The translations under genes were made by a program, and so were the position numbers. Positions 41,073 to 49,474 of a DNA stretch of 64,000 nucleotides are shown piece by piece. The notes under the pieces were generated by a model that did not search any database, was not told the DNA's origin, and saw only the letters and a list, made by a program, of their open reading frames with translations. Within the stretch, counting starts at the first letter, position 1; each line of letters starts with the position of its first letter. The DNA is from DGNJ01 sp002388905 (GTDB taxonomy: Bacteria > Pseudomonadota > Gammaproteobacteria > Pseudomonadales > Porticoccaceae). The DNA lies in assembly GCA_036843405.1 (NCBI GenBank), contig DAITSJ010000006.1, forward strand, positions 1-64,000. Reading direction: 5' to 3'.

Positions 41073-42437
41073 TTACCGATCCGGTGCATCCAGTGTATTG
41101 ATATAAGCGATCACATCGCGAACGCCGTCCTCGCCATCCAGGTAAGCGGTCATCGCCCGCATTTGCTGTCCGTATTCATCATCGGGATGGCTGCCCCGTA
41201 CCCCCGAACGGAAATTTTGCAGCTGGGTGGCCAGGTACCAATCGTTCATTCCCGCCAGGGCGGGCGCTTTTGTGGACCAGATACCCTGCCCCTGACGGCC
41301 GTGACATGCAGAGCAGTTCCGGTAAATGGATTTGCCGTCCGCCACATCGCCTTCTATCGTGTGCGCCACGGGCTGGTCCGGCAGTGTGGCTATGTAGGCA
41401 GTCACGTTCCTGATTGCCTGATCATCGGCAAGCGTGTTGACCATGGCGGCCATTTGCTGGCCGTAGGTATCACCCTCGGCGGCACCGCGTATCCCCTTCT
41501 TGTAGTAGCGCAACTGGCGCTCGATATAATCACTGTTCAGGCCGGCGAGCTTGGGTGCGTTCATCTGGCGGTTGCCCTGCCCATTTTGCCCGTGGCATGA
41601 AGCGCATACAGTGTAGGACTGCTTCCCGGCATCGACATCGACGCTTCGCTTGTGCTGTTCGGCGAATGTGGCCTGGCCGGCCAGCCAGTCATTGAAATCT
41701 GCCTCCGGCTCCACCACGGTGCTGCCACGCATCACGAAATGCCCGATACCGCAGAGCTCCTGACAGAGAACATCGAACCTGCCTGCCCGCGTGGGGGTGA
41801 TCCAGAAATGGGTCACCATGCCGGGTACAAGATCCATCTTTGCCCGAAACTGGGGTACGGCGAAATTGTGGAGCACGTCCTTGGAGCGCAGCCAGATTTT
41901 CACGGGCCGGTCCTGGGGAAGATGAAGTGTATTGCTGTCGACCAGAATGTCGTCCCGGCCATTGGCGTCGCTGGGATCAATACCGAATGGATTGGTGCTG
42001 CTGGTAAAACGCAAGGCGGTTTCACCGAACTCCCCGTCTTTACCCGGGAACCGGTAACCCCACTGCCACTGTTGCCCAACAACTTCCACCTCCATGGCAT
42101 CCTCGGGCACGTTAATATACTTGGCCCAGACAACAAGACCGGGAGCGAGCATGCCGACGATACCGATGGTGGTCACCACCGTGAGCCAGGTTTCCAGCTT
42201 CCTGTTCTCGGGCTCATAGAGCGCCCGGGAACCGCTCTTGTGGCGGTAGCGCCAGATGGCCAGGGCCATGAAAAGGTTGACGGCAACAAACACAAAACCG
42301 GTCACCCAGACGGTGATATCGACGGTTGTGTCGATCATTCCCCAGTTGGAGGAAATGGGGGTAAACCACCAGGGACTGAAAATGTGAAAAAGAACGGTCC
42401 CGACGACCAGGAGAACAACGATAATTGCCACGCCCAT
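41073..42437 (-). CDS. coxB: Cytochrome c oxidase subunit II with two cytochrome c domains
   Basis: 454-residue protein: three N-terminal hydrophobic segments (about 1-22, 36-62, 84-106), a cupredoxin domain with the CuA ligands (VLHNFAVPQ histidine and CQELCGIGHFVM), and two C-terminal c-type domains with CASCH and CSACH haem sites, each with a distal methionine candidate (MAAMVNTL and MRAMTAYL). This gives a diheme caa3-like enzyme in which electrons from a soluble or membrane c cytochrome pass to CuA. First gene of the operon. Confidence 0.95.
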   Translation of the reverse strand: MGVAIIVVLLVVGTVLFHIFSPWWFTPISSNWGMIDTTVDITVWVTGFVFVAVNLFMALAIWRYRHKSGSRALYEPENRKLETWLTVVTTIGIVGMLAPGLVVWAKYINVPEDAMEVEVVGQQWQWGYRFPGKDGEFGETALRFTSSTNPFGIDPSDANGRDDILVDSNTLHLPQDRPVKIWLRSKDVLHNFAVPQFRAKMDLVPGMVTHFWITPTRAGRFDVLCQELCGIGHFVMRGSTVVEPEADFNDWLAGQATFAEQHKRSVDVDAGKQSYTVCASCHGQNGQGNRQMNAPKLAGLNSDYIERQLRYYKKGIRGAAEGDTYGQQMAAMVNTLADDQAIRNVTAYIATLPDQPVAHTIEGDVADGKSIYRNCSACHGRQGQGIWSTKAPALAGMNDWYLATQLQNFRSGVRGSHPDDEYGQQMRAMTAYLDGEDGVRDVIAYINTLDAPDR

Positions 42438-42771
42438 ATCCGCAGGCCCCTTTTTAGTTGCGACTTTCGCCGGTTTGGCGAGGTCATTTTCTAATTAATT
42501 CGGGTTCGCGCATCGACGCAACGGACGGACTGGAAAGTTGCGTCAGCCGGTTTTTCATCCTGCTCCCGAAACCCGGCGACATCCCGGGATCGGGTAACGG
42601 GACTGCACGCCCTGAGTGCAAAATGGACTTCACGAGTACACTTTACGATTACAGAGTAGTCACAATCCCGAGGTATTGCGATAGCCAACTGTGTCAATAC
42701 AAACAAAAACGTGCGAGCAAAACAAGCCCCTGACTGACTTTTGGTTTCGTCGTGGGTTGATCGCGCCACTG
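42438..42771. other. Region between cfa and the oxidase operon
   Basis: 334 bases, presumably holding the oxidase promoter. A consensus TTGACA occurs on the minus strand (42697-42692), but the sequence at the expected -10 position (TACCTC) is poor. No gene or RNA recognised. Confidence 0.4.
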
Positions 42772-43926
42772 TCAGCGAACTGACCGATAACCTCCCGGCA
42801 CGCCTGCGGGGGACAACGCGAGCTGCCACAGTTGCAGCTTCCTGGCTCTGAAGGCGCCGGCGCAGGCGAGCAGGTAGTATTCCCACATCCGGCAGAAACG
42901 CTCGCCAAAAGAATGCACGAATTCGTCCCAGTGCCGCGCAAAATTGGCGTGCCACGCCATCAGTGTATGATCGTAGTCGGCACCGAAGTTGTGCCAGTCC
43001 TCCATAACAAAGCGCCCTTCAATGGCCAGGCCGATCTGGTGAACGGAGGGCAACATGCCGTTGGGGAAAATATATTTCTGTATCCAGGGGTCGCCCTTCA
43101 CCAGCGCCCGGTTCCCGCCGATGGTGTGGAGCAGGAAGAGCCCGTTTTTTTTCAGGCAGCGGCGGGCCACATCCATATAGGTGGTGTAGTTCTTGTATCC
43201 GACATGCTCGAACATGCCGATGGACACGATGTGGTCGGCGGATTCCTCGAGCTCCCGATAATCCTGCAGGCGAATCTCCACCGGCAGGTTCCGGCATCGC
43301 TCGCGGGCATGGTTGGCCTGCTCCCGGGAGATGGTCACTCCCAACACCTCGACGCCGTATTCCCGAGCGGCGTATTCGGCAAAGCCGCCCCAGCCGCAGC
43401 CGATATCGATGACCTTCTGGCTCGGTTGCAGGGACAATTTTCGGCAGATCAGATCGAGTTTGTTGATTTGAGCCTGGTCGAGCGTTTCTGCATCTTCCCA
43501 GTAGCCGCAGCTGTAATTGAGCCCCTCGTCGAGCATAACGCGGTACAGGTCGAGGCTGATGTCGTAGTGGCGCTCGCCCACAATAAAAGCCCGCGCCCTG
43601 GACTGGAAGTTGATAAGCCGGGCGGCCCATTCCTGAAGCAGCGTCTTAAGGCCGCCGCTGACGCGGTTCTCCAGCCCCGCCGACATGACCCGGTAAATAA
43701 ACTGGTCGACCCGCCGGCAGTGCCACCAGCCATCCATATAGGCTTCACCTAGCCCCAGGGAACCCTGGGTCAGTACGCGGCGGAAAACACCGGGGTTATC
43801 GATTTGTATATCCCAGGGCCGGTTGCCGTCGACGCCGACACCGGCCTCCTCGAGCATGCTTTCCAGGGAGGCGCTCCCCAGCCGCTGGAAGGGGAAGCTT
43901 TTATTACCGGAATCAATCGCTTTCAT
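42772..43926 (-). CDS. cfa: Cyclopropane-fatty-acyl-phospholipid synthase
   Basis: SAM-dependent enzyme that adds a methylene bridge to unsaturated acyl chains of membrane lipids, 384 residues. N-terminal lipid-binding domain, then the methyltransferase core with IDIGCGWGGFAEYAA, GVTISREQANHA, SIGMFEHVG and the C-terminal FCRMWEYYLLACAGAFRAR. Normal length. It follows the AidB-like gene by 9 bases; both are stress-associated in other bacteria (acid and alkylation stress). Confidence 0.94.
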   Translation of the reverse strand: MKAIDSGNKSFPFQRLGSASLESMLEEAGVGVDGNRPWDIQIDNPGVFRRVLTQGSLGLGEAYMDGWWHCRRVDQFIYRVMSAGLENRVSGGLKTLLQEWAARLINFQSRARAFIVGERHYDISLDLYRVMLDEGLNYSCGYWEDAETLDQAQINKLDLICRKLSLQPSQKVIDIGCGWGGFAEYAAREYGVEVLGVTISREQANHARERCRNLPVEIRLQDYRELEESADHIVSIGMFEHVGYKNYTTYMDVARRCLKKNGLFLLHTIGGNRALVKGDPWIQKYIFPNGMLPSVHQIGLAIEGRFVMEDWHNFGADYDHTLMAWHANFARHWDEFVHSFGERFCRMWEYYLLACAGAFRARKLQLWQLALSPAGVPGGYRSVR

Positions 43927-43935
43927 TATTTATCC

Positions 43936-45594
43936 TCATTCCCCAGGATTGACACTATTGAGAATCTTAGCAACATCCGCCGACCGGGCAGAAGTGCCGT
44001 AAGTTCGATGCCGGCCCTCCCCCAGCCGGCTGGCGCAAAACGCATCGGCCACGGCGCTGTCGCCGAAGCGACACATCAATGCTCCCTGCCAGGTGGATGC
44101 CATGGCTTCCGTCAGCCGCCGCGCTTCGGGTTCAAGGGCCTGCGGTGTTTTGCGGCCCTCCTGCCAACGCTGCTTCAATGCCGAGATGCTGCGATCCAGA
44201 TGCCGGTTCTCTCCGGTGGCCACGGACACCTCCGCGAAGAACCTGTCCAGCGACTCGGGATAGCGAAGCGCCGTGCGCAGCACGTCGAGACAGATAACAT
44301 TGCCGGAACCCTCCCAGATACCGTTCAGGGGGGCCTCACGGTATAGCCGTGGCAACAGGCTTTCCTCCACGTAACCACTTCCACCCAGAACTTCCATGGC
44401 TTCACATACAAAGCCCGGGGCAACCTTATTGAGATGAAACTTGGCGATACCGGCGGCCAGTCGCGAAAAAGGTTCTCCATCGGCCTGCGCCGCGGCCTCA
44501 TCGAAGCTGCGCGCAACACGGAACAACAGGTTTACCGCCCCTTCCAGTTCCAGTGACAGATCGGCGAGCACCGTCCTCATGAGGGGCTGATCGACCAGGG
44601 TTTTACCGAAAGCCTGGCGATGCCGGACATGGTGCAGCGCCTGCACCAGGGACTGCCGCATCAGGGCGACCGGCGCCAGGCATGTGTCCAGGCGCGTGTG
44701 CTTGACCATGTCCATGATGGTGGCAATGCCCCTTCCCGGCGGCCCCACCAGGTGTCCCCAGGTATCATCGTATTCAATCTCGGCGGAGGCATTGGAACGA
44801 TTACCCAGTTTGTTTTTAAGGCGACGGACAAAAAAGGGATTCCGGTGACCGTCTGGCCGCCAACGGGGAACGAGAAAGCAACTCAGGTCATCGCCGATCC
44901 GGGCCAGGCTCAGGAAGGCATCGGACATGGGTGCGGAACAGAACCATTTGTGGCCACGAAGGCCATACCAATCGCCCTCCAGGTGCTGCGCAACCGTACT
45001 GTTGGTGCGCAGGTCCGAGCCGCCCTGTTTTTCTGTCATGGCCATGCCCAGGGTCGCGCCCCGCTTTTCCCCGGCGGGGATGAAACGACTATCGTAGCAA
45101 TTGGCAAAAAGCCGGGGCAGCCACTCCCGGGCAAGATCGGGGGCCTGTTTCAGTGTGGGCACGGCCGCATAGGTCATGGTTACCGGGCAGCATACGCCGC
45201 CCTCCACCTGGGCGAAGAGATACTCGAGCGCGGTGTGGGCCACATGCCCCCCACTGTCCGCCGTCCAGGCAATGGAATGGATTTCCCGGCTGATGGCCAG
45301 GTCCATAAGACAGTGGTAGGCGGGGTGGTAGACCACCTCGTCGATGCGGCGGCCGAAGCGATCGAAACTTTCCAGCTCCGGACTGTGGCGATTGGCGTCA
45401 TTGGCCAGCTGCAGTGTGGACGGGCGCCCCATGATTTCGCCCAGTTCGGCCAGCTTGCTTGTTGCCCACCGGGCGCCCTCCCGGTCAACAGCCTTGCGCA
45501 GGCAGGGATCGCATTCAAACAGGTTTTGTTCGGGGACCGGTCCGGGCTGGTTGAAAACCTCGTGGGTGCCCAGCTGGTCGAGAGGCTCTCGCAT
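43936..45594 (-). CDS. AidB-like acyl-CoA dehydrogenase family flavoprotein
   Basis: 552-residue FAD protein of the acyl-CoA dehydrogenase fold, with the AidB length and features: an extended N-terminal domain (NQPGPVPEQNLFECDPCLR), AMTEKQGGSDLRTN in the flavin-binding sheet, HKWFCSAPMSDAFL, RIVGxxx-like QAFGKTLVDQPLM, and YREAPLNGIWEGSGN with the C-terminal catalytic-region glutamate. E. coli AidB protects DNA from alkylation; enzymatic activity of such proteins is unclear. The ATG at 45594 is chosen; a GTG two codons earlier is possible. Confidence 0.9.
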   Translation of the reverse strand: MREPLDQLGTHEVFNQPGPVPEQNLFECDPCLRKAVDREGARWATSKLAELGEIMGRPSTLQLANDANRHSPELESFDRFGRRIDEVVYHPAYHCLMDLAISREIHSIAWTADSGGHVAHTALEYLFAQVEGGVCCPVTMTYAAVPTLKQAPDLAREWLPRLFANCYDSRFIPAGEKRGATLGMAMTEKQGGSDLRTNSTVAQHLEGDWYGLRGHKWFCSAPMSDAFLSLARIGDDLSCFLVPRWRPDGHRNPFFVRRLKNKLGNRSNASAEIEYDDTWGHLVGPPGRGIATIMDMVKHTRLDTCLAPVALMRQSLVQALHHVRHRQAFGKTLVDQPLMRTVLADLSLELEGAVNLLFRVARSFDEAAAQADGEPFSRLAAGIAKFHLNKVAPGFVCEAMEVLGGSGYVEESLLPRLYREAPLNGIWEGSGNVICLDVLRTALRYPESLDRFFAEVSVATGENRHLDRSISALKQRWQEGRKTPQALEPEARRLTEAMASTWQGALMCRFGDSAVADAFCASRLGEGRHRTYGTSARSADVAKILNSVNPGE

Positions 45595-45689
45595 CGACAC
45601 TCTTTGGTTTCCGGAAATCTACCAATAGCATAGAACAGAAACCTCAAAAGCGGTAAAGCAATAGCACTGCTTCCGGGACCACGCAGTCC

Positions 45690-46721
45690 TTATTCGGCAG
45701 CCCGATCATGGCAATCCTCCCTGACGGCATAGAGCAAACAGTCATCCCGGGCGATGATCGGGTTGGTGGTCACCATAAAGAGCTTGAGCTCCCGGACAGG
45801 ATAAAGGCTGCCATTTCTCACCTCGAAAAAGTCCTCCAGGGGAATACCGCCGTCGGCATTTCTCACGCGGATACAGCCCGGATCCCTGATCCAGGCAATG
45901 GCGGTGTCTCTGGCGACAACACCGAAATTGCGCCGATCGATCCGCTCGGACAAAGTAATATCAGCGGTGGGATGGGGTTCCTCGGCGTACGCAATGGTGG
46001 CGCCATCCTGCAATTCGAGACGAACCGGGTGACGGTAGAGATCGAACTCCACCGGGGCATCGGCAAAGAGATCCTCGGTTTCCGTATAGCGCCTCAGGCC
46101 CTGCCAGGCAAGCAGGTCGGCAGCGCCCTCCCGGGCGCCGCCGCATTCGACGGTGATGATGGGGCGATCATCCCGGGTGTTCTCCATCAGCGCCCCCAGT
46201 CTCAGGTCGGTCACCACCAGGCGGTGACTGAAATGCCCGGCGAGTCGGTAATAGACCGGGCGGTCCTCGGTGCAAACAGCGAAAGAGGGGCCATCTCCCG
46301 ACGTGTTGTGGATATCCACCACCGCCTCCGGGCGGGACCGATCCATGGCCGCCAGAATGTCGGCGGCAAGCCGGCCCTGATCCCCGTCGAAGGGTGCCCG
46401 AAAACACCGGTTCATATCCCGTTCGCCCGGTAACTGGCGATGACTGAACAGGGGTTCCGCCAGCGCGGCCGCCACCGAAATCACAAAAACCAGCAAATCC
46501 GTGGCCGGCACCTGCCCTTCCCGGAGAAAACGATGTACCGCCCTGGCACCGGAGGGCTCATTGCCATGCAAGAGGGTGTTGACGACCCGGCACCGGCTTC
46601 TGTCCCGGCCGGACAAGCGAATCAATGTGGGGCCGCCCAGTTGCGCCAGGAAGTCCTCGCAACTGGCGGGCACGGCCGCCGGTGGGCAGGAATCGAGGAC
46701 GGTCAGCCGGTATCGATTCAA
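45690..46721 (-). CDS. Succinylglutamate desuccinylase/aspartoacylase family protein
   Basis: Zinc carboxypeptidase-like amidohydrolase, 343 residues. Zinc ligands are visible in LLHGNEPSGA (H-x-x-E) and VDIHNTSGDG, with a catalytic glutamate candidate in ITVECGGAREGA. The start is a TTG at 46721 forming a TTGA four-base overlap with the upstream ligase gene, strong evidence for coupling; the frame is open far upstream but inside the ligase gene. Probably hydrolyses an amide bond in an N-acylated amino acid or small peptide; substrate unknown. Confidence 0.8.
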   Translation of the reverse strand: MNRYRLTVLDSCPPAAVPASCEDFLAQLGGPTLIRLSGRDRSRCRVVNTLLHGNEPSGARAVHRFLREGQVPATDLLVFVISVAAALAEPLFSHRQLPGERDMNRCFRAPFDGDQGRLAADILAAMDRSRPEAVVDIHNTSGDGPSFAVCTEDRPVYYRLAGHFSHRLVVTDLRLGALMENTRDDRPIITVECGGAREGAADLLAWQGLRRYTETEDLFADAPVEFDLYRHPVRLELQDGATIAYAEEPHPTADITLSERIDRRNFGVVARDTAIAWIRDPGCIRVRNADGGIPLEDFFEVRNGSLYPVRELKLFMVTTNPIIARDDCLLYAVREDCHDRAAE

Positions 46722-48229
46722 CTGGGCACCTCCCAGCCGCCTACTGGCTGATTTTCGCCGGCCAGGGCGCGATAGTGGTCGAAGAGTCGCGCCAGCGCCC
46801 GGGGGCGATCCATGGCCGTCAGGAAATGGTCGAACGCCCGCAGCTGCCAGCTGGACCCGCTTTGCTGCGAGGCGATTCTCTCCTCGATCACCGTCAGCAT
46901 TCGGTCGCTGTCCCGCGACGATACGCCCAGCTGTGCCAGGCCGTCCTGTGCTGTGTCCAGGAGCGAGCCGGCAATGGCCCCCACCGGCCTCTCCCACAGC
47001 CGGTTCTGATTCAGGGAGGGCCATACCAGCTTGGCCGAGGGCCCCTCCCGGGCGGCCCGGTAAAAATTCTGGGCGGCATAACGAAAAGGCAGGGCCGGCA
47101 GCAGCGCTTCCACCTGGTCGCGCAATCCCACCGCCAGGCCCACATGGAAAGCGGCATTGGCGGCCATGTCCACCGCCGTCGGGCCCGCCGGCAGGGAGCG
47201 CATTTCCACCCGGATATGCCCGCCGTCCTCGGCCGAGTAAATGGGTCGGTTCCAGTGCCAGATGGTCCCGTTGTGCAGGCAAAGCTCATGCAGATCTGGA
47301 AGGCGGCCCGCCGCCAGTTCGTCGGCGGGGGATTCGTCGCTGCACAGGGGAATCAGGGGCGGATAAAGATAGACGCGCTGGGCGAAAAGCTCGTGGGGCG
47401 TGTGCCGCAACCAGTCGTTGGCGAGATCCACCCTTGCCAGGTCGTGCCAGGGCACGTTGTGGCGGCGGCCATCCGTGGCCTGCTTGAACAGGGGGATTCG
47501 GGTCTCGTGCCAGAGCCGGTGGCCCAGGAGCAGCGGCGAATTGGTGGACAGGGCCAGCACCAGGGGCGTCACCAGTACCATGGCGTTCCAGGTATCCACA
47601 AAACGCTCGATGGGGAAGCTGTAATGGATCTGAAAGGAGGTGCAGATGCCCTCGGCGGTCAGGTCGGCGCGGCTCATGGCGAAGGGGTCCTTGCCATCGA
47701 TGGCGATATCAAAGGAGCCGCCGCGCATGGCGATCAGGATATCGGACAGCGCCCGGTAACGGGGCTCGTCGGTCATCACCTGATTGCCGAGATCGGCTTC
47801 GGAAAGCGTGGGCAGAATGCCGATGGGCAAAACACACCCGCCCAGAGGATTCGCCTCCCGGTTCAGGCTGGCGAGGAGTTCGGTTATGGCCGTCTCCAAC
47901 GCACCAAAGGGTGAGCCGGCTAAGGCTAGCGGCGTGAAGTTGTATTCCAGATTGTAACGATTGAGCTCCAGGGCAAGCCGGGAATCGCCGAATCGTCGGC
48001 GCAGTTCCCGGTTGATGCCCAGTGCCCTGCCCGAGGGGTCGGTTATATAGAGCTCAAGTTCCGCTCCGAGTGTGTCGCGGCAGTGACCGAACCCAGGCCT
48101 GTCCAGGACCGCGGAAAGAGCCCGGAGATCGTCGTGCAACTTGGCTGAAAACGCCCGGAAATCCTCTTCGGTAAAACGGGTTCTGTCAATTTCCCTGCCC
48201 AAGTAAAGCCTCCCGGCAACTGCCGTCAT
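46718..48229 (-). CDS. Glutamate-cysteine ligase family 2 (GCS2-like) protein
   Basis: 503-residue ATP-dependent carboxylate-amine ligase. GLELE-type substrate/metal motif is present as LGAELELYITD, followed by ELNRYNLEYNFTPL, HYSFPIERFVDTWNAM, the substrate-binding ALSTNSPLLLGH and HIRVEMRSLPAGPTAVDMAANAAF in the ATP region. It is much longer than YbdK (372) and is not similar in layout to E. coli GshA. It is translationally coupled to the aspartoacylase-like gene, suggesting one enzyme makes and the other breaks an amide bond, or the two act in sequence. Glutathione synthesis is possible but not shown. Confidence 0.8.
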   Translation of the reverse strand: MTAVAGRLYLGREIDRTRFTEEDFRAFSAKLHDDLRALSAVLDRPGFGHCRDTLGAELELYITDPSGRALGINRELRRRFGDSRLALELNRYNLEYNFTPLALAGSPFGALETAITELLASLNREANPLGGCVLPIGILPTLSEADLGNQVMTDEPRYRALSDILIAMRGGSFDIAIDGKDPFAMSRADLTAEGICTSFQIHYSFPIERFVDTWNAMVLVTPLVLALSTNSPLLLGHRLWHETRIPLFKQATDGRRHNVPWHDLARVDLANDWLRHTPHELFAQRVYLYPPLIPLCSDESPADELAAGRLPDLHELCLHNGTIWHWNRPIYSAEDGGHIRVEMRSLPAGPTAVDMAANAAFHVGLAVGLRDQVEALLPALPFRYAAQNFYRAAREGPSAKLVWPSLNQNRLWERPVGAIAGSLLDTAQDGLAQLGVSSRDSDRMLTVIEERIASQQSGSSWQLRAFDHFLTAMDRPRALARLFDHYRALAGENQPVGGWEVPS

Positions 48230-48287
48230 CTACCGCCCAGTGTAGCTGCTTGTCCCATGGCGGTGACTCCCGGCGGGAGCGGGACCT

Positions 48288-48662
48288 TCAGAACTCGGGC
48301 TCGCTACGCTGAGTCGATGGGATATTTTGGCGACCCGGCCTCCACCGCAGGTGCCAGGCGACCAATGCCGCCAGCAGCACAACGAACACCACCAGGATGG
48401 GCACCAGCGCACGCAGAGCGCCCAGTTCGGAGGACGGCTGAAACAATTCGAACGCAGCCACCACCCAGGCCGGCGCCAGAAAGCCGACATCGGGGTAGGC
48501 CTTGACCGGCGTCAGAAACAGGGCAAACAGGAAAGTCCGCAGTACCCGGCGCGGCCAGCTCCAGGGGATGAAACCGGTCAGTTTCCACCCCAGTGGCAGC
48601 ATCATGAGAAAGCCCAGGAGGTAGGCTACCAGGCCCCAGATATAATTTTCGATGGAATACAT
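48288..48662 (-). CDS. Small hypothetical membrane protein
   Basis: 124-residue protein with about four hydrophobic segments (IWGLVAYLLGFLMMLPLG, LRTFLFALFLTPV, FLAPAWVVAAFELF, LVPILVVFVVLLAALVAW) and a short basic tail. No family recognised. The ATG at 48662 (MYSIENYIWG) is preferred over an in-frame start 13 codons upstream. It lies between ycgN and the GCS2-like gene on the same strand. Confidence 0.65.
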   Translation of the reverse strand: MYSIENYIWGLVAYLLGFLMMLPLGWKLTGFIPWSWPRRVLRTFLFALFLTPVKAYPDVGFLAPAWVVAAFELFQPSSELGALRALVPILVVFVVLLAALVAWHLRWRPGRQNIPSTQRSEPEF

Positions 48663-48731
48663 AGTCCGTCCGCGTCTTTCAGTATCCTGATGTGGTGGCA
48701 ACCGACAGCCGGCGGGCCGGGGCGCACTCCC

Positions 48732-49172
48732 CTAATCGACCCAATGGACAATCTGTTCTTCCAGGTCATCCTCGGCGACATCCAGTTCCGATATTACCCT
48801 GCCCCGCACGGAAATTCCCGCCCTGTGCACGCTCTCGGGATCACCGGACACCAGCGGATGCCAGTCCCGAAGCGGCTTGCCTTCATGGAGGAGCCGATAG
48901 GCACAGGTTCTGGGCAGCCAGGGAATCTCACCGAGAGTGGCCGGCGTCAGGGGCACGCAGTCCGGCACCCGGGAGCTCCGGTTCCGGTAGTCCCGGCAGC
49001 GACAGCTGTCGCTATCGAGCAACTGACAGGCCGCCCGCGTAAAGGCGATCGCCCCGCTGTCCGCATCCTCCAGCTTGACCAGGCAGCATAGACCGCATCC
49101 GTCGCAGAGCGATTCCCATTCCTCCCGGTTCATCGCCTCCAGGCTCTTGGTGCGCCAGAAAGGTGCTGTCAT
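48732..49172 (-). CDS. YcgN family cysteine-cluster protein
   Basis: 146-residue protein with conserved cysteines in CDGCGLCCLVKLED, AACQLLD, CRCRDY and PDCVPL, the CxxC-rich zinc/iron cluster family (UPF0153/YcgN). Function unknown. It overlaps ycgL by 4 bases in the conserved rnd-ycgL-ycgN order. Confidence 0.92.
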   Translation of the reverse strand: MTAPFWRTKSLEAMNREEWESLCDGCGLCCLVKLEDADSGAIAFTRAACQLLDSDSCRCRDYRNRSSRVPDCVPLTPATLGEIPWLPRTCAYRLLHEGKPLRDWHPLVSGDPESVHRAGISVRGRVISELDVAEDDLEEQIVHWVD

Positions 49173-49474
49173 TGCCGCAGTTTCCGGTTTTTTGCGCTGA
49201 TCGCGGCCATTGCCTCGTCGTCCAGCCCTTGCCGTGAAGGTGGCAGTTGGAGATAAAACCCCTGCTCGCGAATAGCGTCCAGAACCTGGCCTGCCCGGGC
49301 CCGGGCAAGTTTGCGGTCGGGCGTCAGTTCCAGCGTCATCACGGGCTGGGGGATACCGAAGCGTTCCAGCAGCGGTGCCGGAACGCGTTCCAGGTCTTCA
49401 CGCCGGTCCACGTAGAGATACATGTCCGCCTCCCGCGGGCTCTTGTAGACGTTACAGTGGCGTTTCTCTGACAT
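49169..49474 (-). CDS. YcgL domain-containing protein
   Basis: 101-residue protein with the YcgL pattern: NVYKSPREADMYLYVDRREDLERVP, LLERFGIPQPVMTLEL and EQGFYLQLPP. Small alpha/beta domain of unknown function. It overlaps rnd by 23 bases and ycgN by 4 bases, so expression is coupled. Confidence 0.92.
   Translation of the reverse strand: MSEKRHCNVYKSPREADMYLYVDRREDLERVPAPLLERFGIPQPVMTLELTPDRKLARARAGQVLDAIREQGFYLQLPPSRQGLDDEAMAAISAKNRKLRQ

Noticed and set aside
42669..42697. Sigma-70 promoter of the oxidase operon
   Set aside because: The -35 TTGACA is perfect, but the sequence at the -10 position (TACCTC) matches poorly, so I do not call it a promoter.
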